Source: Pseudomonas sp. AKS31 | GTDB lineage: Bacteria; Pseudomonadota; Gammaproteobacteria; Pseudomonadales; Pseudomonadaceae | Direction: 5' to 3' | Assembly (NCBI RefSeq): GCF_023634765.1 | Contig: NZ_JAMLFX010000018.1 | Span: forward strand, 14,005 to 64,984 | DNA: 50,980 bases | In this document: piece by piece, positions 43,973 to 50,980 of the stretch | Numbering within the stretch: position 1 is the stretch's first letter | Layout: each line of letters begins with the position of its first letter | The notes under the pieces: model-generated | What the model was told of the DNA's origin: nothing | What the model saw: the letters and a program-made list of their open reading frames with translations, nothing else | Database searches by the model: none | Translations under genes and position numbers: made by a program

Positions 43973-45214
43973 ATGGCTTTGATCGTACAGAAATTTGGAG
44001 GCACCTCGGTCGGTACTGTCGAGAGAATCGAGCAGGTCGCCGACAAGGTTAAGAAATTCCGCGATGCCGGCGATGACCTGGTGGTTGTGCTGTCTGCAAT
44101 GAGCGGCGAAACCAACCGTCTGATCGATCTGGCCAAGCAAATCAGTGGCGACACGCAACCGGTTCCGCGTGAGCTGGACGTGATCGTTTCCACCGGTGAG
44201 CAGGTGACGATTGCCCTGTTGGCCATGGCGCTGATCAAGCGCGGCGTGCCAGCGGTGTCGTACACCGGTAATCAGGTGCGGATCCTGACAGACAGTGCGC
44301 ACAATAAAGCGCGTATCTTGCAGATTGATGACCAGAAGATTCGTGGTGATCTGAAAGCCGGTCGTGTTGTCGTTGTCGCCGGTTTCCAGGGCGTCGATGA
44401 GCACGGCAACATCACCACCCTCGGTCGTGGCGGTTCCGACACTACCGGCGTGGCACTGGCTGCCGCGTTGAAGGCTGACGAGTGCCAGATCTACACCGAC
44501 GTTGATGGTGTCTACACCACCGACCCGCGTGTTGTGCCGGTCGCTCAGCGTCTGGACAAGATTACCTTTGAAGAGATGCTGGAAATGGCCAGCCTCGGTT
44601 CCAAGGTGCTGCAGATCCGTGCGGTGGAATTCGCCGGCAAGTACAACGTTCCGCTGCGCGTACTGCACAGCTTCAAGGAGGGTCCGGGCACCCTCATTAC
44701 TATTGATGAAGAGGAAACCATGGAACAGCCGATCATTTCCGGCATCGCTTTCAACCGCGATGAAGCCAAGCTGACCATCCGTGGCGTGCCAGACACCCCG
44801 GGCGTGGCATTCAAGATTCTCGGCCCGATCAGTGCCGCGAACATCGAAGTCGACATGATTGTGCAGAACGTTGCGCACGATAACACCACCGACTTCACTT
44901 TCACCGTGCACCGCAACGACTATCAGTCCGCGCAGACCGTACTGGAAAACACCGCTCGCGAGATCGGTGCCCGTGAAGTGGTTGGCGACACCAAGATTGC
45001 CAAAGTCTCGATCGTCGGCGTCGGCATGCGTTCTCACGCAGGTGTGGCCAGCCGCATGTTCGAATCCCTGGCAAAAGAAAGCATCAACATCCAGATGATC
45101 TCGACCTCGGAAATCAAGGTTTCCGTGGTGATTGAAGAGAAGTACCTGGAACTGGCTGTGCGCGCCCTGCACACGGCTTTCGAACTGGATGCTCCGGCCC
45201 GTCAGGGCGAGTAA
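43973..45214 (+). CDS. lysC: Aspartate kinase
   Basis: A 413-residue enzyme phosphorylating aspartate, the entry to lysine, threonine and methionine synthesis. The kinase core opens ALIVQKFGGTSVGTVERI and contains GRGGSDTTGVALAAAL. The C-terminal third holds two ACT domains (from about residue 260), the site of feedback control by lysine and threonine in this family. The ATG at 43973 has AGGCGG upstream. An in-frame start seven codons earlier is possible. Confidence 0.96.
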   Translation: MALIVQKFGGTSVGTVERIEQVADKVKKFRDAGDDLVVVLSAMSGETNRLIDLAKQISGDTQPVPRELDVIVSTGEQVTIALLAMALIKRGVPAVSYTGNQVRILTDSAHNKARILQIDDQKIRGDLKAGRVVVVAGFQGVDEHGNITTLGRGGSDTTGVALAAALKADECQIYTDVDGVYTTDPRVVPVAQRLDKITFEEMLEMASLGSKVLQIRAVEFAGKYNVPLRVLHSFKEGPGTLITIDEEETMEQPIISGIAFNRDEAKLTIRGVPDTPGVAFKILGPISAANIEVDMIVQNVAHDNTTDFTFTVHRNDYQSAQTVLENTAREIGAREVVGDTKIAKVSIVGVGMRSHAGVASRMFESLAKESINIQMISTSEIKVSVVIEEKYLELAVRALHTAFELDAPARQGE

Positions 45215-45226
45215 TTCCGTTTCTTG

Positions 45227-45258
45227 AAGGGCGCGGTCTGACCGCGCCCTTTATTTTT
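45227..45258 (+). terminator. Terminator after lysC
   Basis: AAGGGCGCGGT-ctg-ACCGCGCCCTT, an 11-base perfect stem followed by a T-rich tail, 12 bases past the lysC stop. It separates lysC from rsmA. Confidence 0.85.
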
Positions 45259-45401
45259 TGAATGGCGCGAGTCCTGAACTGTTCTTTTGCTCGCGCTGGT
45301 CAATACTCAGGCATGTAGGGCTACGATCGCTCCGGTTGTAGGTCGGGTGCCTTTTTTTTGCAGACTGTTGTCCCTGAAGTGAATTGCGTGAGGAGAAAGG
45401 T

Positions 45402-45590
45402 ATGCTGATTCTGACTCGTCGGTGCGCAGAAAGCCTGATTATCGGTGATGGCGAAATCACCGTGACCGTGCTCGGCGTTAAAGGAAACCAAGTGCGTATC
45501 GGCGTCAACGCCCCGAAAGAGGTTGCCGTGCACCGTGAGGAAATTTACCTGCGTATAAAGAAAGAGAAGGACGAAGAACCAAGCCATTAA
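45402..45590 (+). CDS. rsmA: Carbon storage regulator CsrA/RsmA
   Basis: A 62-residue RNA-binding protein that blocks translation at GGA motifs and controls secondary metabolism, biofilm and motility downstream of GacS/GacA. The sequence MLILTRR...ESLIIGD...VTVLGVKGNQVRIGVNAPKEVAVHREEIY is canonical, including the RNA-contacting VHREEIY with its conserved arginine. The locus (lysC-rsmA-tRNA-Ser) is that of P. aeruginosa rsmA. The N-terminal strand RRCAESLIIGDGEI differs a little from the commoner RRVGETLMVGDD. Pseudomonads of this group carry further paralogues. The ribosome binding site is AGGAG(AA)AGG just upstream. Confidence 0.95.
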   Translation: MLILTRRCAESLIIGDGEITVTVLGVKGNQVRIGVNAPKEVAVHREEIYLRIKKEKDEEPSH

Positions 45591-45652
45591 TTTTTATCGT
45601 TTTTTATGTTTGCAAACGGGGAAAAGGTTGGTTAAGATACGCCCCGTGTTGC

Positions 45653-45743
45653 GGAGAGCTGGCCGAGTGGCCGAAGGCGCTCCCCTGCTAAGGGAGTACA
45701 CCTCAAAAGGGTGTCGGGGGTTCGAATCCCCCGTTCTCCGCCA
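45653..45743 (+). tRNA. tRNA-Ser (GCU)
   Basis: A 91-base gene with a long variable arm, typical of tRNA-Ser. The anticodon loop CTGCTAA gives anticodon GCT. The acceptor GGAGAGC pairs with the 3' end, T-arm GGTTCGAATCC is present, and CCA is encoded. Confidence 0.96.
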
Positions 45744-45808
45744 TTATTTGCTTAGTACGTTGTAATCTGGCTTTTTCTGTAAGTTGTTGAAATTAATAGA
45801 AAAAGTGG

Positions 45809-45836
45809 TTGGAATAGAGATTAGACGGGCTATAAT
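45809..45836 (+). promoter_or_regulatory. Sigma-70 promoter of the tRNA-Arg array
   Basis: TTGGAA and TATAAT with a 16-base spacer, 14 bases upstream of the first tRNA-Arg. It probably drives all three copies. Confidence 0.65.
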
Positions 45837-45850
45837 GCGGCGCAACAAAT

Positions 45851-45927
45851 GCACTCGTAGCTCAGCTGGATAGAGTACTCGGCTACGAACCGAGCGGTCA
45901 CAGGTTCGAATCCTGTCGAGTGCACCA
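45851..45927 (+). tRNA. tRNA-Arg (ACG), copy 1
   Basis: 77 bases, acceptor GCACTCG, anticodon loop with ACG (read as ICG after editing), T-arm GGTTCGAATCC, encoded CCA. Identical to the next two copies. Confidence 0.96.
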
Positions 45928-45999
45928 TTTAAGAGTCAGTTGCAGCAATGTAAATGACTTGGCTTCAACCAGGTGTGATCTGGTCTAACAAACACAAAT

Positions 46000-46076
46000 G
46001 CACTCGTAGCTCAGCTGGATAGAGTACTCGGCTACGAACCGAGCGGTCACAGGTTCGAATCCTGTCGAGTGCACCA
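46000..46076 (+). tRNA. tRNA-Arg (ACG), copy 2
   Basis: Identical to copy 1. The 72-base spacers before and after it are near-identical too, so the array arose by tandem duplication of a ~149-base unit. Confidence 0.96.
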
Positions 46077-46147
46077 TTTAAGAGTTAGTTGCAGCAATGT
46101 GAATAACTTAGTTTCAGCCAGTTGTGGTCTGGTCTAAAAACACAAAT

Positions 46148-46224
46148 GCACTCGTAGCTCAGCTGGATAGAGTACTCGGCTACGAACCGAGCGGTCACAG
46201 GTTCGAATCCTGTCGAGTGCACCA
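46148..46224 (+). tRNA. tRNA-Arg (ACG), copy 3
   Basis: Identical to copies 1 and 2, 148 bases after the second. It is followed after six bases by a strong terminator. Confidence 0.96.
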
Positions 46225-46230
46225 TATACC

Positions 46231-46259
46231 AAAAAGCCCGCGTCTAACGCGGGCTTTTT
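46231..46259. terminator. Shared terminator of the tRNA-Arg array and the converging small gene
   Basis: AAAAAGCCCGCG-tctaa-CGCGGGCTTTTT, a perfect 12-base stem usable in both directions. The minus-strand stop codon of the next gene (46244-46246) lies in its loop. Confidence 0.9.
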
Positions 46260-46762
46260 GCTGTCCGGGATTTGGCTTTTGCCTTCACACATCCTCGCTC
46301 ATCAAAATCAATCTGAGCCGAACGTCCTCGCTTGAGGTCGTATCGATAGCTCGTCGCCGATGTTCGGATATTTACCTTGTCTGGCTTGCCCAACGCGCTC
46401 TCGACATCTTGCTGGCTCATGCCGGCAATGACGCGGCGATTGATGATCGCTTCGCGCCGTTGCCTGGCATCGATCAGGTTTCCGCATCTGTCTTCAGCGT
46501 GACCGACAATCCCTGGTGCTCGAGTTTTGGTAGTCATGCCGGATATTTGCTCATGGTTGTGTTCTGGCATCACCGCCGCGACGGATCCGGGGGAGTAGGG
46601 GTGAACTTCCTGTTCTGAGCGCCGCTCGCCGTGCGCGCAACTCATCGAGGTGAAGGTGATGCTGCCATCATCGGCTTCGCAGCGATGCAGCGTGAGGGCG
46701 GCTCCGCTAGGCGGCAGACAGAGCAGGCTGGCGAGTGCAAGGTGAGAGGTTTTCAAGGGCAT
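46244..46762 (-). CDS. Small exported protein with DUF4124-like N-terminus and BamE/SmpA-like motif
   Basis: A 172-residue protein. Signal peptide MPLKTSHLALASLLCLPPSGAA, then a DUF4124-like start of the mature protein (LTLHRCEADDGSITFTSMSCAHGE, with two cysteines). Residues ~110-155 contain RRVIAGMSQQDVESALGKPDKVNI, a pattern like the BamE/SmpA fold. The ATG at 46762 has GGAGG seven bases upstream. A longer frame is not supported. The last codons form one arm of the shared terminator and the stop lies in its loop. Function unknown, envelope location likely. Confidence 0.75.
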   Translation of the reverse strand: MPLKTSHLALASLLCLPPSGAALTLHRCEADDGSITFTSMSCAHGERRSEQEVHPYSPGSVAAVMPEHNHEQISGMTTKTRAPGIVGHAEDRCGNLIDARQRREAIINRRVIAGMSQQDVESALGKPDKVNIRTSATSYRYDLKRGRSAQIDFDERGCVKAKAKSRTAKSPR

Positions 46763-47082
46763 TCGACGTCCTCCATGACGATCTATGCTCAAGGGTAGTC
46801 GCTACATTTTTCGACGCCGGTGTGTTTTCTTTTCAGAATGAGTCGTCGCATAGCAAGGATCAGGACGGTGCTCAGGATTGTTTCGCAAGCGCTTGTTTCG
46901 ACCGCGATTTTTTAACGTTTTAAACCGTCAGGCGGTGTATCATTGCGCCCGTCAGCCCCGCCGGGGCTTATGGAAAAATTCCATGGACTTACCCAGTAGT
47001 TACTCAGTACCCCGTTTCACCAATCATGAATTGACTGATTGATTCTTCCGGCGTGCCCCGCTGCTGGGAGTGGAGTTCGCCT
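46763..47082 (+). other. Intergenic region and leader of mgtE
   Basis: 320 bases with no gene. It holds the minus-strand promoter of the small exported protein, then the mgtE leader with two short stems: AGCCCC-gcc-GGGGCT (about 46954-46968) and TGGAA/TTCCA immediately after. A known magnesium riboswitch (M-box) was looked for and not recognised. Confidence 0.4.
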
Positions 47083-48525
47083 ATGTCTGAAATCGAAGTA
47101 AAGAAAACGCAAGAAAGCCTGCAGGATCGCCTGGCTCAGGTCGTTGAGCTGCTGCAGCGTCAGCGGGTCGTTGAAGACCTGACTCATCGCCAGGAGGGCG
47201 CGCATCACGATCGCGTCGAAAACCTGGTTCACCGGCAAAATCTCGTCGAGCTGCAACGCAAGCTTGATGATCTGCACTCCGCCGACGTTGCCTACATCCT
47301 TGAAGCCTTGCCGCTGGACGACCGTCTGACGCTTTGGCAATTGGTCAAGGCTGATCGCGACGGCGACATTCTCCTTGAAGTATCCGATTCCGTTCGTGAA
47401 ACGCTGATCGCCGACATGGACGATCACGAGCTCCTGGCTGCCGCCAAGGACATGGACGCTGACGAACTTGCTGACCTGGCTTCCGAGCTGCCGCGAGACG
47501 TCGTCCATGAGCTGATGGAGAGCCTGGATAACCAGCAGCGTGAGCGCGTGCGTTCGGCCTTGTCTTACGACGAAGAGCAGGTCGGTGCACTGATGGACTT
47601 CGAGATGGTGACCATCCGTGAGGACGTCAGTCTCGAAGTGGTTCTGCGTTACCTGCGCCGGCTTAAAGAGCTGCCGGGCCATACCGATAAGCTGTTCGTG
47701 GTCGATTACGATGGTGTGCTCAAGGGCGTGCTGCCGATCAAGCGTTTGCTGGTCAACGATCCGGAAAAACAGGTTTCTGAAGTCATGGCCAGCGATCCGG
47801 TGAGTTTTCACCCGGACGAAGATGCCTATGACGCTGCTCAAGCGTTCGAGCGTTATGACTTGATCTCGGCTCCGGTGGTCGACAAGAACGGCAAGTTGAT
47901 CGGTCGTCTGACCATCGACGAAATGGTCGACCTGATTCGTGAAGAAAGCGAGAGCGAAGTTCTCAACATGGCCGGTCTGCGTGAAGAGGAAGATATCTTC
48001 GCTTCGGTCTGGAAGTCTCTGCGCAACCGTTGGGCGTGGCTGGCGATCAACTTGATCACTGCGTTTGTTGCGTCGCGAGTGATCGGTCTGTTCGAGGGCT
48101 CGATCGAGAAGCTGGTAGCACTTGCAGCACTTATGCCGATCGTGGCGGGTATTGGCGGTAATTCCGGTAACCAGACGATCACCATGATCGTTCGTGCCAT
48201 GGCGCTCGACCAGGTCAGCACCGGTAATACTTCGCGGCTAATGCGCAAAGAGTTGGCGGTAGGCTTGATCAATGGCTTGGTCTGGGGTGGTGTAATCGGC
48301 GTGGTTGCTTACCTTCTTTACGGAAGTTGGTCGTTGGGTGTGGTGATGACCGCGGCAATGACGCTCAATCTGTTGCTGGCCGCATTGATGGGGGTGTTGA
48401 TCCCTATGACCTTGGCGAAGATGGGGCGAGATCCAGCGATGGGGGCTAGCGTGATGATCACTGCGATGACCGACAGCGGTGGTTTCTTCATCTTCCTCGG
48501 GTTGGCGACAATATTCCTGCTCTGA
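47083..48525 (+). CDS. mgtE: Magnesium transporter MgtE
   Basis: A 480-residue inner-membrane magnesium channel. The cytoplasmic N domain (about residues 20-160, helical: LHSADVAYILEALPLDDRL and DELADLASELPRDVVHELM) is followed by two CBS domains (about 165-290) that sense magnesium. The five-helix pore domain is from about 310 and carries ALMPIVAGIGGNSGNQTITMIVRA. The C-terminus TDSGGFFIFLGLATIF is typical. The start at 47083 has GGAG upstream. The same neighbourhood occurs in P. aeruginosa. Confidence 0.94.
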   Translation: MSEIEVKKTQESLQDRLAQVVELLQRQRVVEDLTHRQEGAHHDRVENLVHRQNLVELQRKLDDLHSADVAYILEALPLDDRLTLWQLVKADRDGDILLEVSDSVRETLIADMDDHELLAAAKDMDADELADLASELPRDVVHELMESLDNQQRERVRSALSYDEEQVGALMDFEMVTIREDVSLEVVLRYLRRLKELPGHTDKLFVVDYDGVLKGVLPIKRLLVNDPEKQVSEVMASDPVSFHPDEDAYDAAQAFERYDLISAPVVDKNGKLIGRLTIDEMVDLIREESESEVLNMAGLREEEDIFASVWKSLRNRWAWLAINLITAFVASRVIGLFEGSIEKLVALAALMPIVAGIGGNSGNQTITMIVRAMALDQVSTGNTSRLMRKELAVGLINGLVWGGVIGVVAYLLYGSWSLGVVMTAAMTLNLLLAALMGVLIPMTLAKMGRDPAMGASVMITAMTDSGGFFIFLGLATIFLL

Positions 48526-48541
48526 TCAGCTACAGCGAAAC

Positions 48542-48567
48542 AGCCCGCCTATCTGGCGGGCTTTTTT
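48542..48567 (+). terminator. Terminator after mgtE
   Basis: AGCCCGCC-tatct-GGCGGGCT followed by T6, 17 bases past the mgtE stop. Confidence 0.88.
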
Positions 48568-48594
48568 GTGCTTGGGAAAACTCAAAATCCGCGC

Positions 48595-48622
48595 AAAAAA
48601 AAGCCAGCAATTATGCTGGCTT
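48595..48622 (-). terminator. Terminator after amrZ
   Basis: AAGCCAGCA-atta-TGCTGGCTT with a T-run on the minus strand, 17 bases past the amrZ stop. It stands back to back with the mgtE terminator. Confidence 0.85.
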
Positions 48623-48639
48623 GAGATGTTCGTTATGGC

Positions 48640-48966
48640 TCAGGACGCGTCTGCTGCCATTTCGGCGTCATGGGCAATCAAGGACACCAAGGCGTTCTGC
48701 TGGCGGTGAGACAGCTGGCGGAAACGTTGCAACAGCTCGCGCTCGTGCAACGACAGCTCCGGGCTGTCCAGGCGCATGCTCAGCTCTTCGCCCAGTGCAC
48801 CTTCCTGAATAAGACTCTGCTCAAGGCGCGCAATGATCTCGGAGTTCATGCTGCGATGATGATTGCGAGCCACCTCGGCAATGCGTTCACGCATTCCGTC
48901 TGGCAGACGTACGACGAACTTGTCAGCCGTACGGCTGGAATAAATTGCCTGTTTCAATGGGCGCAT
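48640..48966 (-). CDS. amrZ: Ribbon-helix-helix regulator AmrZ (AlgZ)
   Basis: A 108-residue Arc-like transcription factor that controls alginate, motility, c-di-GMP and iron genes in pseudomonads. It starts MRPLKQAIYSSRTADKFVVRLPDGMRERI. The beta-strand TADKFVVRLP contacts DNA and the helices follow in HRSMNSEIIARLEQSL. The C-terminal tetramerisation part ELSLHERELLQRFRQLSHRQQNAL is complete. The N-terminus is two residues shorter at QA-IYSS than in P. aeruginosa. Two sites resembling AmrZ boxes lie upstream and may mediate autoregulation. Confidence 0.95.
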   Translation of the reverse strand: MRPLKQAIYSSRTADKFVVRLPDGMRERIAEVARNHHRSMNSEIIARLEQSLIQEGALGEELSMRLDSPELSLHERELLQRFRQLSHRQQNALVSLIAHDAEMAADAS

Positions 48967-49356
48967 ATATTTAACCGGTTAGTTCAGGGGAGCGGTTCTC
49001 GGGATTGGCCGCAGGATGTGTGGTAGGACAAGCATCCGCGCCAAATGGTTCAACCTGAATTGTTAAGAGGCCCGCATCATGCCTCAAAATTGCCAGATCA
49101 TTGGCGTCAATTCTGTGACAAATATTGAGCTGGGTAAAGGCGTAATGCCAGCACCAATTATCAGAAATGCGGACTGGTTTGAAATCTTCGCCTCTGTCCG
49201 CAACCTTGTCCGCTTCCTGCTGCATATCAATTGATGTCCGTACGCATCAGAACATGCATGCTATGCGGGTTCTGCATCCTTGTTCCTTACCTGTACAGGA
49301 TAGTGGCAAATTGCCGATTTACTAGTGGCAGACACCCGTTGGAGGGCGTTTTCAGG
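48967..49356. promoter_or_regulatory. Divergent region amrZ/phnN with AmrZ-like boxes
   Basis: 390 bases without a credible gene. On the minus strand TGGCATTACGCC (49139-49150), and on the plus strand TGGCAAATTGCCG (49304-49316), resemble the TGGCAAAACGCCG core I recall for the AmrZ operator of P. aeruginosa. A perfect palindrome CCTGTACAGG lies near 49290. An 84-codon minus-strand frame covers part of the region but lacks protein character. Confidence 0.4.
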
Positions 49357-49926
49357 ATGGATGGCAAGCTAATTTATTTAATGGGACCGTCCGGTTCAGG
49401 CAAGGACAGTCTGATAGAGGCTGCGCGCGGGCCATTACAAGCACTGAACTGTGAAATCATGCGTCGGATCATCACGCGATCGGCTGAATCGTTAGGGGAA
49501 GATGCCATTGGTGTGACGCCGGAGGAGTTCGAGCGCCGCGAGCAAGTCGGCGACTTCTCACTGGCTTGGCGTGCCAATGGTCTTGCCTACGGAATTCCGG
49601 TGGAAATGAACCAATTGCTGAGGGCAGGACGGCATGTATTGGTCAATGGCTCACGGGCCAATCTGCGTCATGCAATGGAGTGCTATCCAAGGCTGTTACC
49701 GGTTTTGCTGACAGTTCGTGATGGGGTGTTGCGAGAACGTTTGCTCAAGCGCGGTCGAGAAACGCCTGAGCAAATTGACGCGAGACTGGCTCGCAATGCG
49801 TTTTTCAAAGACAGGAGATCAAGTGATGGGCCAGTACACCTTATCGACAACTCAGGTGATCTGACGGAAGCTGTTAATGCTCTCTTGTGTCTGATCAGGC
49901 TCAGCGTAAAACCGGATCAAATTTGA
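49357..49926 (+). CDS. phnN: Ribose 1,5-bisphosphate phosphokinase PhnN
   Basis: A 189-residue kinase that converts ribose 1,5-bisphosphate to PRPP. It has the P-loop LMGPSGSGKDSL at residues 8-18, the guanylate-kinase-like motifs RRIITRSAESLGED and SLAWRANGLAYGIP, and RLLKRGRETPEQIDARLAR. The ATG at 49357 has GGAGG eleven bases upstream. PhnN normally belongs to C-P lyase operons for phosphonate use. No phn gene is visible here, so this is a stand-alone copy. Its last 26 bases overlap the 3' end of the converging small gene. Confidence 0.88.
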   Translation: MDGKLIYLMGPSGSGKDSLIEAARGPLQALNCEIMRRIITRSAESLGEDAIGVTPEEFERREQVGDFSLAWRANGLAYGIPVEMNQLLRAGRHVLVNGSRANLRHAMECYPRLLPVLLTVRDGVLRERLLKRGRETPEQIDARLARNAFFKDRRSSDGPVHLIDNSGDLTEAVNALLCLIRLSVKPDQI

Positions 49927-50080
49927 TCTTTCGTCCTGCGGCCAGTGCCAGCACAAATAGCAGGCCAAAAACGGCGCAGCTAATCAGGGGCGGGGTGATT
50001 TCAGCTTCCTCGAACAGCGATAAATGCACGACGCCACTCAATAGGGCGAGGATCAGAAATCCCGCAGCTGACTTGGACAT
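49901..50080 (-). CDS. Tiny inner-membrane protein (59 residues, two segments)
   Basis: MSKSAAGFLILALLSGVVHLSLF forms one hydrophobic segment and LISCAVFGLLFVLALAAG a second. The end GRKIKFDPVLR is basic. The ATG at 50080 has AGGAG seven bases upstream, the main reason to call it real. It follows the other tiny gene by 20 bases on the same strand, so the two are probably one transcript. Not recognised, function unknown. Confidence 0.65.
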   Translation of the reverse strand: MSKSAAGFLILALLSGVVHLSLFEEAEITPPLISCAVFGLLFVLALAAGRKIKFDPVLR

Positions 50081-50100
50081 GTTGTACTCCTGAAGATGTT

Positions 50101-50337
50101 TCAAAAAACCAGATGTTCGGAGGTCAGTGCTGGTTGCACCTGCTCCGAGTTACTGACAGCGTGTCGTGTAGAGGTGTCCTGATCGCTCAGCACCGCCAGT
50201 TGGGGCGCTTTTTGTACCTGCAAGTAATGCGGTATGCGCTGCGCCAAAGGCTGCGGCGAGTCGCTTTCGGCCATAAAGTGGAAGCCCACCAAAACCGCCA
50301 AAGCAATTGCGTTTGCAAGCAAAAGGGTGCTGTTCAT
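50101..50337 (-). CDS. Small single-span membrane or exported protein (78 residues)
   Basis: The opening MNSTLLLANAIALAVLVGFHFMAES is a single membrane anchor or uncleaved signal. The rest is polar (SDSPQPLAQRIPHYLQVQK...). The ATG at 50337 has GGAG eight bases upstream. A 29-codon in-frame extension upstream is unlikely because it would bypass this site. First gene of a two-gene unit with the 59-residue protein. Function unknown. Confidence 0.6.
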   Translation of the reverse strand: MNSTLLLANAIALAVLVGFHFMAESDSPQPLAQRIPHYLQVQKAPQLAVLSDQDTSTRHAVSNSEQVQPALTSEHLVF

Positions 50338-50631
50338 GGGCGTAGCTCCGAATCTTCTTCTATAGAACAGACACAGCAGCCGTCGTGCCAACAGTCTAGC
50401 CTCTGTTATGTCCTTTAAAAACAAGCAGTTGAGTGGATTTTTTGGATTGTTCAGGTTGCAATCTGCAATGATGACCTTTCAAGGGGAGTGCAAAATGCAC
50501 GGTAATTCTTCCCGCATCATTGCTGGGCGCTTGCCTACACTTAAAAAGCCCAACGGACGACATGACAAATCGGGGTTCGGTGGTTAACATGCACGCCGTC
50601 CGTCATGCAGCGTCTGCTGCGACCAGCGTTT
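50338..50631 (+). other. Intergenic region before tRNA-Arg(CCU)
   Basis: No gene seen. CCTACACTTAAAA near 50533-50545 looks like an extended -10 (CTACACT) directed toward the tRNA and could be RpoS- or RpoD-dependent. The region must also hold the minus-strand promoter of the two tiny membrane genes. Confidence 0.35.
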
Positions 50632-50708
50632 GTCTCAGTAGCTCAATTGGATAGAGCATCCCCCTCCTAAGGGGAAGGTTGGCAGTTCGAACCTGCCCTG
50701 GGACACCA
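50632..50708 (+). tRNA. tRNA-Arg (CCU)
   Basis: 77 bases. Acceptor GTCTCAG pairs with CTGGGAC. The anticodon loop CTCCTAA gives CCT. T-arm GCAGTTCGAACCTGC is present and CCA is encoded. The 3' ends of such tRNA genes are frequent integration sites, but no integrase or repeat of the 3' end is seen in the 272 bases that follow. Confidence 0.95.
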
Positions 50709-50927
50709 TCTATTGTTCTAACCTTTTCTTTAATACTCGTCTCCCCTCAACGAACGCTCCGTTCCTTTGTTGGGCTGCCTGTTTGTGTGGCTGCTTTACT
50801 CGCGCCAAATTCTGTGTGGCGCACTGTCCCGCTGTCCGGTTGATTTCGAATCGGGGGCGTGAGGCTTGCTTCTATATATAGGTAGGGGGGGGCAGGGATG
50901 GTATTTGGATAAAAGCGAAATTAACGG

Positions 50928-50955
50928 TTGACGGCAGATTCAGGATGTCTATAAT
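50928..50955 (+). promoter_or_regulatory. Strong sigma-70 promoter at the window edge
   Basis: TTGACG and TATAAT separated by 16 bases, followed by GC-rich TTCGCCCC. It points out of the window. The strength and the GC-rich discriminator suggest a stable-RNA operon, possibly rRNA, but the gene itself is not in the window. The 219 bases between the tRNA and this site contain no gene. Confidence 0.6.
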
Positions 50956-50980
50956 TCGCCCCACTTCCGGCGCAGTCGAA

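Noticed and set aside
46925..47082. Magnesium riboswitch in the mgtE leader
   Set aside because: Two short stems are present, but none of the conserved M-box sequence blocks could be recognised.
48971..49225. 84-codon minus-strand frame upstream of amrZ
   Set aside because: Lies in the amrZ promoter region, has no plausible ribosome binding site and unusual composition. More likely regulatory DNA.
50709..50927. Genomic island integrated at tRNA-Arg(CCU)
   Set aside because: No integrase, no duplicated tRNA 3' end and no gene in the visible flank. The window ends too soon to decide.

Overview
The window is chromosomal DNA of a fluorescent pseudomonad (Pseudomonas fluorescens group). The evidence is the intact aotJQMOP-argR and aruCFGDBE arginine block, the alaS-lysC-rsmA-tRNA(Ser)-tRNA(Arg) order, an AmrZ orthologue, and several inverted pairs of REP elements typical of these genomes. 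GC content is high except in some intergenic stretches and around 10.1-12.1 kb.

Layout. 1-7.0 kb holds signalling and regulatory genes: a soluble PAS-PAS chemoreceptor (cut by the window edge), a MASE2-GGDEF diguanylate cyclase, a TetR regulator divergent from a metallo-beta-lactamase-fold hydrolase, a two-gene helix-turn-helix operon with a LexA-type box in its promoter, and an AraC regulator divergent from a TSUP exporter. 7.0-12.3 kb is an accessory stretch: two hypothetical proteins, a protein with a CoiA-like Cys/His zinc signature, a McrA-like modification-dependent HNH endonuclease, and an orphan BRO-N protein. 12.3-16.9 kb returns to core genes: nrdB (with no nrdA beside it), a DUF2790 protein and acs.

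17-39 kb is the arginine block. An ArgR-controlled ABC importer (aotJQMP, aotO) and the regulator argR are followed by the arginine succinyltransferase pathway (aruC, F, G, D, B, E), which converts arginine to glutamate. TGTCGC-N8-AA ArgR half-sites occur upstream of both aotJ and aruC. Between argR and aruC, on the opposite strand, lies a 7.8-kb gene for a 2,586-residue protein. It has a large N-terminal toxin-like region with hydrophobic segments, then five tandem ~300-residue modules of a helical linker plus leucine-rich repeats, and no NEL ubiquitin-ligase domain at the end. This gene is the most unusual object in the window.

39-49 kb is core again: an FMN riboswitch with a second-type lumazine synthase, ltaE, alaS, lysC, rsmA, tRNA-Ser(GCU), three near-identical tandem tRNA-Arg(ACG) genes, a small secreted protein whose stop codon lies in the loop of a shared terminator, mgtE and amrZ. 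49-51 kb contains an orphan phnN, two tiny membrane proteins, tRNA-Arg(CCU) and, at the very end, a strong sigma-70 promoter pointing out of the window, possibly for an rRNA operon.

Product names come from recognising families by eye. No database search was run. Regulatory sites were found by reading motifs and are inferences unless stated otherwise.
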